Shown here: piece by piece, positions 59,606-64,000 of the stretch
How positions within the stretch are numbered: the first letter of the stretch is position 1
How the letters are laid out: every line of letters starts with the position of its first letter
Origin: an uncultured Tenacibaculum sp.
GTDB lineage: Bacteria; Bacteroidota; Bacteroidia; Flavobacteriales; Flavobacteriaceae
Reading direction: 5' to 3'
Length of the DNA: 64,000 bases
Assembly: GCF_947498805.1 (NCBI RefSeq)
Contig: NZ_CANMLT010000002.1
Coordinates: 62,001 to 126,000, forward strand
Made by a program: the position numbers and the translations under genes
Notes under the pieces: model-generated
The model's database searches: none
Seen by the model: the letters and a program-made list of their open reading frames with translations, nothing else
What the model was told of the DNA's origin: nothing

Positions 59606-61237
59606 TTAGTTTAAAAAGTCTTTCAATTTTCTTTTATCAATTTTACCTCTAGAAGTTTTGGGTAACTCCTTTAGAAAAATGAATTCCGATGGTAAATAGT
59701 AATAAGGTAATTCTTGAGAAATAGTGTCTTTAATACCTTGTAAAAGAGGATGTTTTTCATCGGTAGTGCTACTAATAAAAGAAACCAAATAATTTTGATG
59801 TTTGATTGTTACCGCTCTAATTACCTCAGAAAAGCGTTCAATCACCTTCGAAATAGCATCTAGTTCTACTCTAAATCCTTTTATTTTTACTTGATCATCA
59901 ATCCTTCCATAATGAATTAATTCACCTTCAGAATTCCATTTTCCCAAGTCTCCTGTATTAAACATTTGGTTTCCATTGTTTAAGAAAGGATCAGGAGCAT
60001 AGCGAACTTTATTTAACTCATGGTTATTTATATACCCTTTGGTAACGCAATCCCCGCCGGCCCACATAATACCTACTTCACCAATTTTACAAGGCTCTTT
60101 GTTTTCATTTAATATATAAACGGTGTTGTTAGGTGTTGGTTTTCCAATGGAAAGTTCCTTGTTTTTGATGTCACACTTTTTCATGGTGTTAACGATAGTG
60201 GTTTCTGTGGGGCCGCAAGAATTGTAAAAGTTAGATACTTTAGCCCATTGATTTGCTAAAATTTCTGGACAAGGTTCTCCTGCAACGGCAACAGTTTCTA
60301 TGTCTTTGCATTTTTTTAAATCGATAGCGGTAAGTATAGTAGGTGTAGCGATTATTACATTTGCTTTTTGAGCAGTTTCTTCAATATTTTTTCCTCTAAT
60401 AAGTAGTGTTCCACCATTTCCTAAACATCCTAATACTTCCCAGGCTGCCATATCAAAAGAGATATTGAGTATTTGGGCAACTTTGGTGCCTGGTTTAATG
60501 TTTAAATCACCTGGGGAGTTGTATAAAATATTGCATAAATTTTTATGCGATACTTGTACACCATTTGGAGTACCCGTTGTACCAGAGGTAAATAGGATAA
60601 AACAAGTAGCTTCTGGAGAGGTACTTTTTTGACTAATAAGTTTAACATTACCGTATAAATTTCTATAAATATCTCTCGATAACTCCTTATCAATAAAAAT
60701 GATTTCTTTATTGTTACCAAAGTTTGTTTGGGAAGAATAATCAGATAATGTAAGAGTGATAGAAGCTTTACTCAAGTCATAAATTGTATTGAGCATTTGC
60801 TTAGGTACAATTCTAGGATCTTGTGGTACATAGCTAGCTCCTAATTTGAGACAAGCAATAATACCGATAATCATTTCTAAAGATCGATGTGTGTAAAGCG
60901 CTACCGTATTTCCAGCGGTTATTCCTTTTTGTTTAAGAATTAAAGCAAGTATAGTGGCTTCATTATCTAAACTTTTGTAAGTAAGCCTATTTTCTAAGTG
61001 GCTTACTGCTATATTATTTGGGTTTTTACTAACCCAATACTCGAAAGCATTCAAAATATTTTCATGTTTCGGGGGAGTCTTCGGTGCTATTCCAAAATTC
61101 ACAAAATCTTGTTGATCTTCTAGTGATAAATTTTGAATAGCATCTTTGTTGATTAAAGAACCTATGGAATAAAGTTCTTGACTGTTACTCTCAATTTCTC
61201 CATTGAGAGCTTCATCATTTAAAGCTATTTTTTTCAT
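59606..61237 (-). CDS. Stand-alone NRPS-like adenylation (AMP-binding) protein
   Basis: A3 LFTSGTTGTPNGVQVSHKN; A5 NSCGPTETT; A7/A8 YNTGDLGKW-like and GRIDDQVKIKGFRVELDAI; A10 PKTSRGKIDKRKL; no visible carrier-protein or condensation domain. Confidence 0.9.
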   Translation of the reverse strand: MKKIALNDEALNGEIESNSQELYSIGSLINKDAIQNLSLEDQQDFVNFGIAPKTPPKHENILNAFEYWVSKNPNNIAVSHLENRLTYKSLDNEATILALILKQKGITAGNTVALYTHRSLEMIIGIIACLKLGASYVPQDPRIVPKQMLNTIYDLSKASITLTLSDYSSQTNFGNNKEIIFIDKELSRDIYRNLYGNVKLISQKSTSPEATCFILFTSGTTGTPNGVQVSHKNLCNILYNSPGDLNIKPGTKVAQILNISFDMAAWEVLGCLGNGGTLLIRGKNIEETAQKANVIIATPTILTAIDLKKCKDIETVAVAGEPCPEILANQWAKVSNFYNSCGPTETTIVNTMKKCDIKNKELSIGKPTPNNTVYILNENKEPCKIGEVGIMWAGGDCVTKGYINNHELNKVRYAPDPFLNNGNQMFNTGDLGKWNSEGELIHYGRIDDQVKIKGFRVELDAISKVIERFSEVIRAVTIKHQNYLVSFISSTTDEKHPLLQGIKDTISQELPYYYLPSEFIFLKELPKTSRGKIDKRKLKDFLN

Positions 61238-61308
61238 AATTTAATAATTGAATTATTCATAAAATTTAGCTGCAGCTTTTTATAATGATGTAAAGAACTA
61301 GCTATAGT

Positions 61309-61352
61309 ATCACAGAAATATCACAAAAAAATCATTTTTAAATCACAAGATA
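61309..61352. promoter_or_regulatory. Four 11-bp-phased direct repeats, putative OmpR/PhoB-type response-regulator operator
   Basis: ATCACAGAAAT / ATCACAAAAAA / ATCATTTTTAA / ATCACAAGATA at 61309, 61320, 61331, 61342. Confidence 0.6.
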
Positions 61353-61358
61353 TTTTTA

Positions 61359-61366
61359 TAAGTTCG
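61359..61366 (+). promoter_or_regulatory. -7 element (TAAGTTCG) of the response regulator gene
   Basis: TAnnTTCG variant 30 nt before ATG; no clear -33, the phased repeats occupy that position. Confidence 0.5.
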
Positions 61367-61395
61367 CCTTTAAGAACCCCGAAAATCTATTAAAA

Positions 61396-62145
61396 ATGAA
61401 AAATATACTTATCATTGAAGATGATATTGCAGTATCTAAACTCCTAGAATTTAATTTAAAAGCTGAGAATTTTTACACCAAAACAAGTACCGATGGAAAG
61501 GTAGGTTTGGATCTAGCCCTTAAAGAAGATTTTTCTCTTATAATTTTAGATCTTACATTACCTGGTTTAAATGGTATAGAGGTTTGTAAATCGATTAGAA
61601 AAGTAAAGAACACTCCAATTTTAATGCTAACAGCTAAAAGTAACGAGATTGATAAAGTACTTGGATTAGAGATAGGAGCAGATGATTATATGACCAAACC
61701 TTTTAGTGTAAGAGAGCTACTAGCTAGAGTCAATGCTTTAATTAGAAGAAATTTAATTGTTAAACGAAAAGAATCTGAAAATAAATTATATAAAAATATA
61801 TCATTTGATGAGCTTTCAATAGATATAGAAATGAGAAAAGTAACACTAAATACTCAAAGGATAAATCTATCACCTAAGGAGTTTGAACTGTTAGTGTTAA
61901 TGGCTTCAACACCGGGAAAAGTATATAGTAGGGATTCTTTATTGAAAATCATATGGGGGTATGATTTTGAAGGGTATAGGCATACAGTTAATTCACATAT
62001 TAACAGATTGCGAAATAAAATTGAGAGTAATTCAGAGGAACCTAAATTTATACTAACTTCTTGGGGTGTTGGTTATAGATTTAATGAAGAATTAAAAATC
62101 CCTTCCCGTGACCTCAAACAAAACTATTTCAAACAAGTTAATTAA
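61396..62145 (+). CDS. OmpR/PhoB-family response regulator
   Basis: Receiver domain (LIIEDDIAVSKLLEFNL…LIILDLTLPGLNGIEVC…TAKSNEIDKVLGLEIGADDYMTKPF); winged-helix C-terminus. Confidence 0.96.
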   Translation: MKNILIIEDDIAVSKLLEFNLKAENFYTKTSTDGKVGLDLALKEDFSLIILDLTLPGLNGIEVCKSIRKVKNTPILMLTAKSNEIDKVLGLEIGADDYMTKPFSVRELLARVNALIRRNLIVKRKESENKLYKNISFDELSIDIEMRKVTLNTQRINLSPKEFELLVLMASTPGKVYSRDSLLKIIWGYDFEGYRHTVNSHINRLRNKIESNSEEPKFILTSWGVGYRFNEELKIPSRDLKQNYFKQVN

Positions 62146-63643
62146 AAAGTTAAGTGTATCTTTTTTAGTTATTATTTTAATCATTGGTGTTGTTTACATA
62201 TGTACAACCTATTACTTGATAAAACAATTTTACAGTGAAACTTCACAACACCTAAATGCCAATGTGGCAAATCATTTAGTTGAAGAAAAGTTTAGAAATG
62301 CATCTCCATATTTAGAAAATGGCAAAGTAAATAAAGAATTATTTGATGATTTAATGCACGATATGATGGCAGTAAACCGTGCTATTGAAGTGTATTTATT
62401 AAATGATGAAGGAGGAATTGTATATTCGGTTGTTTTAGATCATTCAGACCCTAAAAGTCCGATGACGATGATCGATTTAAACCCTATTAATAAGTTTATA
62501 AGTAATAATCAGGCTTATGTTTTAGGAGACGATCCAAGAGATAAGAACAATAAAAAGATATTCTCAGCAGCCTATTTTGAGAAAGAAAATCATTCAGGTT
62601 ACATCTATATAATTTTGGCCAGTGAAAAGTATCAAGAGGTTTGTAATTCCCTGTTCTCAAGTTTTTTTTTGAATCTGGGACTTACAACCTCTTTAATAAC
62701 AATGTTTTCTGCCTTACTTTTAGGTTTATTAAGTATTTGGTTTTTGACTAAAAGTTTACGAAGTATAATTTATCACGTAAATAAATTTAAAGAAGGGAAT
62801 TTAAAGAGTAGGATTCCCAATCCTGAAAAATCTGATTTATCAATCTTAGCGGTAACATTCAATCAAATGGCAGAAACAATTGCTGCCAATATTAAAGAGA
62901 TCAACGCAGTAAATCAGTTTAGGAAAGATTTAATAGCGAATGTTTCACATGACTTAAGATTACCATTAACTTCTATTAAAGGTTATGTAGAAACGCTGCG
63001 TTTAAAGGGTAGGGTGATGGCAATCGATGATAAAACAGAATTTATGAATATCATTGAAAAGAGCGCAGAATATCTTGGTAATATGATTAATCAACTCTTT
63101 GACTATTCAAAGTTGGATGCTAAGAATATTAAAATATGTAAAGAACCGGTTGATATAATAACGTTATTATTAGAAATAAAGAAACGATATATAATTCTTG
63201 CAAAAACAAAGAATATCATATTAGAAATTAATGGAGCTAAAGAAGCTCCGTTAGTTTTAGCCGATAGCACGCTTATTGAAAGAGTGATTCAAAATATTAT
63301 AGACAACGCAATAAAATTCACTCCAGAAAAAGGTAAGGTAGTCGTAACTGTGTTAGTCAAAAAAACTCTAGTAACTATTCAAATAAAAGATTCTGGTTTT
63401 GGTATGAGTGAATTGAATAAACAGTTAGTTTATAACAACGAAAACCAACAGAGAGAAATAGATTATTATGAACAGGGAATGGGCCTAGGACTAGCAATCG
63501 TAAAAAAAATGATAGAACTACACAATTCCAAATTGAAAATAAAAAGTAAACCAAATGAAGGTACTCTTTTTGAGTTTTCACTGCCTATTTATGAAGAAAA
63601 CTGTTTGCTATATAATCAGCAAATTAATATCTCTATACGGTAA
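62108..63643 (+). CDS. Sensor histidine kinase
   Basis: Two TM helices, HAMP, NVSHDLRLPLTSIKGYVE, N-box and GLGLAIVKK; GTG start inside the response regulator gene. Confidence 0.93.
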   Translation: MTSNKTISNKLIKKLSVSFLVIILIIGVVYICTTYYLIKQFYSETSQHLNANVANHLVEEKFRNASPYLENGKVNKELFDDLMHDMMAVNRAIEVYLLNDEGGIVYSVVLDHSDPKSPMTMIDLNPINKFISNNQAYVLGDDPRDKNNKKIFSAAYFEKENHSGYIYIILASEKYQEVCNSLFSSFFLNLGLTTSLITMFSALLLGLLSIWFLTKSLRSIIYHVNKFKEGNLKSRIPNPEKSDLSILAVTFNQMAETIAANIKEINAVNQFRKDLIANVSHDLRLPLTSIKGYVETLRLKGRVMAIDDKTEFMNIIEKSAEYLGNMINQLFDYSKLDAKNIKICKEPVDIITLLLEIKKRYIILAKTKNIILEINGAKEAPLVLADSTLIERVIQNIIDNAIKFTPEKGKVVVTVLVKKTLVTIQIKDSGFGMSELNKQLVYNNENQQREIDYYEQGMGLGLAIVKKMIELHNSKLKIKSKPNEGTLFEFSLPIYEENCLLYNQQINISIR

Positions 63644-64000
63644 ATCAAACCAGTCAGCAACAGTTTTATTTGTTAAGATACCATGGTAAAAATACATTCC
63701 ATTTCGTAAACTTTTATCAAACCGAGCTGCGTTTTCAAAACCTCCTTCTTCTGCAATATCCAATAAGTACGGAGTAAATATATTGCTTATAGAAACAGAA
63801 GCAGTACGAGAATATCGAGAAGGGATGTTAGGTACACAATAATGAATAACACCATGTTCGGTAAATGTTGGTTGACTGTGTGTGGTGACTTTTGAAGTTT
63901 CAAAGCATCCGCCTCTATCAATACTTACATCAACTATAACAGCTCCTTCTTTCATTTGTTCAATCATACCTTCTGTTACAATAACGGGAGAGCGATCTTT
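63608..64000 (-). CDS. ald: Alanine dehydrogenase, C-terminal part (continues past right edge)
   Basis: Frame open to window end (…DRSPVIVTEGMIEQMKEGAVIVDVSIDRGGCFETSKVTTHSQPTFTEHGVIHYCVPNIPSRYSRTAS). Confidence 0.88.
   Translation of the reverse strand, partial: KDRSPVIVTEGMIEQMKEGAVIVDVSIDRGGCFETSKVTTHSQPTFTEHGVIHYCVPNIPSRYSRTASVSISNIFTPYLLDIAEEGGFENAARFDKSLRNGMYFYHGILTNKTVADWFDLPYRDINLLII

Overview
AT-rich chromosomal window from a Bacteroidota genome, most likely Flavobacteriaceae (T9SS type B cargo, PorP/SprF, Bacteroidota-type TTG-N19/20-TAnnTTTG promoters, small outer-membrane barrels). Most of it is ordinary core genome: rpsF-rpsR-rplI, lysA, pepT, dnaB, bshA, mazG, def, ruvX, dapD, cca, xerD, aroQ, pssA, lptB, tatC, a KpsF/GutQ isomerase, recQ and an SRP RNA. 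The parts most worth a second look are: (1) an operon at 57.5-61.2 kb with a stand-alone NRPS-like adenylation protein, a membrane FAD/NAD oxidoreductase resembling fungal TmpA, and a crotonase, divergent from an OmpR-type two-component system; (2) four 11-bp-phased direct repeats (ATCACA-N5) in the divergent intergenic region, matching the geometry of an OmpR/PhoB operator; (3) two diverged copies of a ~130-nt intergenic element flanking lysA whose hairpin stems differ in sequence but keep pairing around conserved GGGG loops, which suggests a structured RNA; (4) a ~38-bp tandem array made of copies of the mazG 3' end including its stop codon; (5) a 2552-aa T9SS protein with two seven-unit FG-GAP/VCBS blocks and 16 uninterrupted 240-bp HYR-like repeats; (6) a transketolase N-terminal half gene with no C-terminal partner nearby. 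All calls come from reading the sequence and recognising families; no searches were run.
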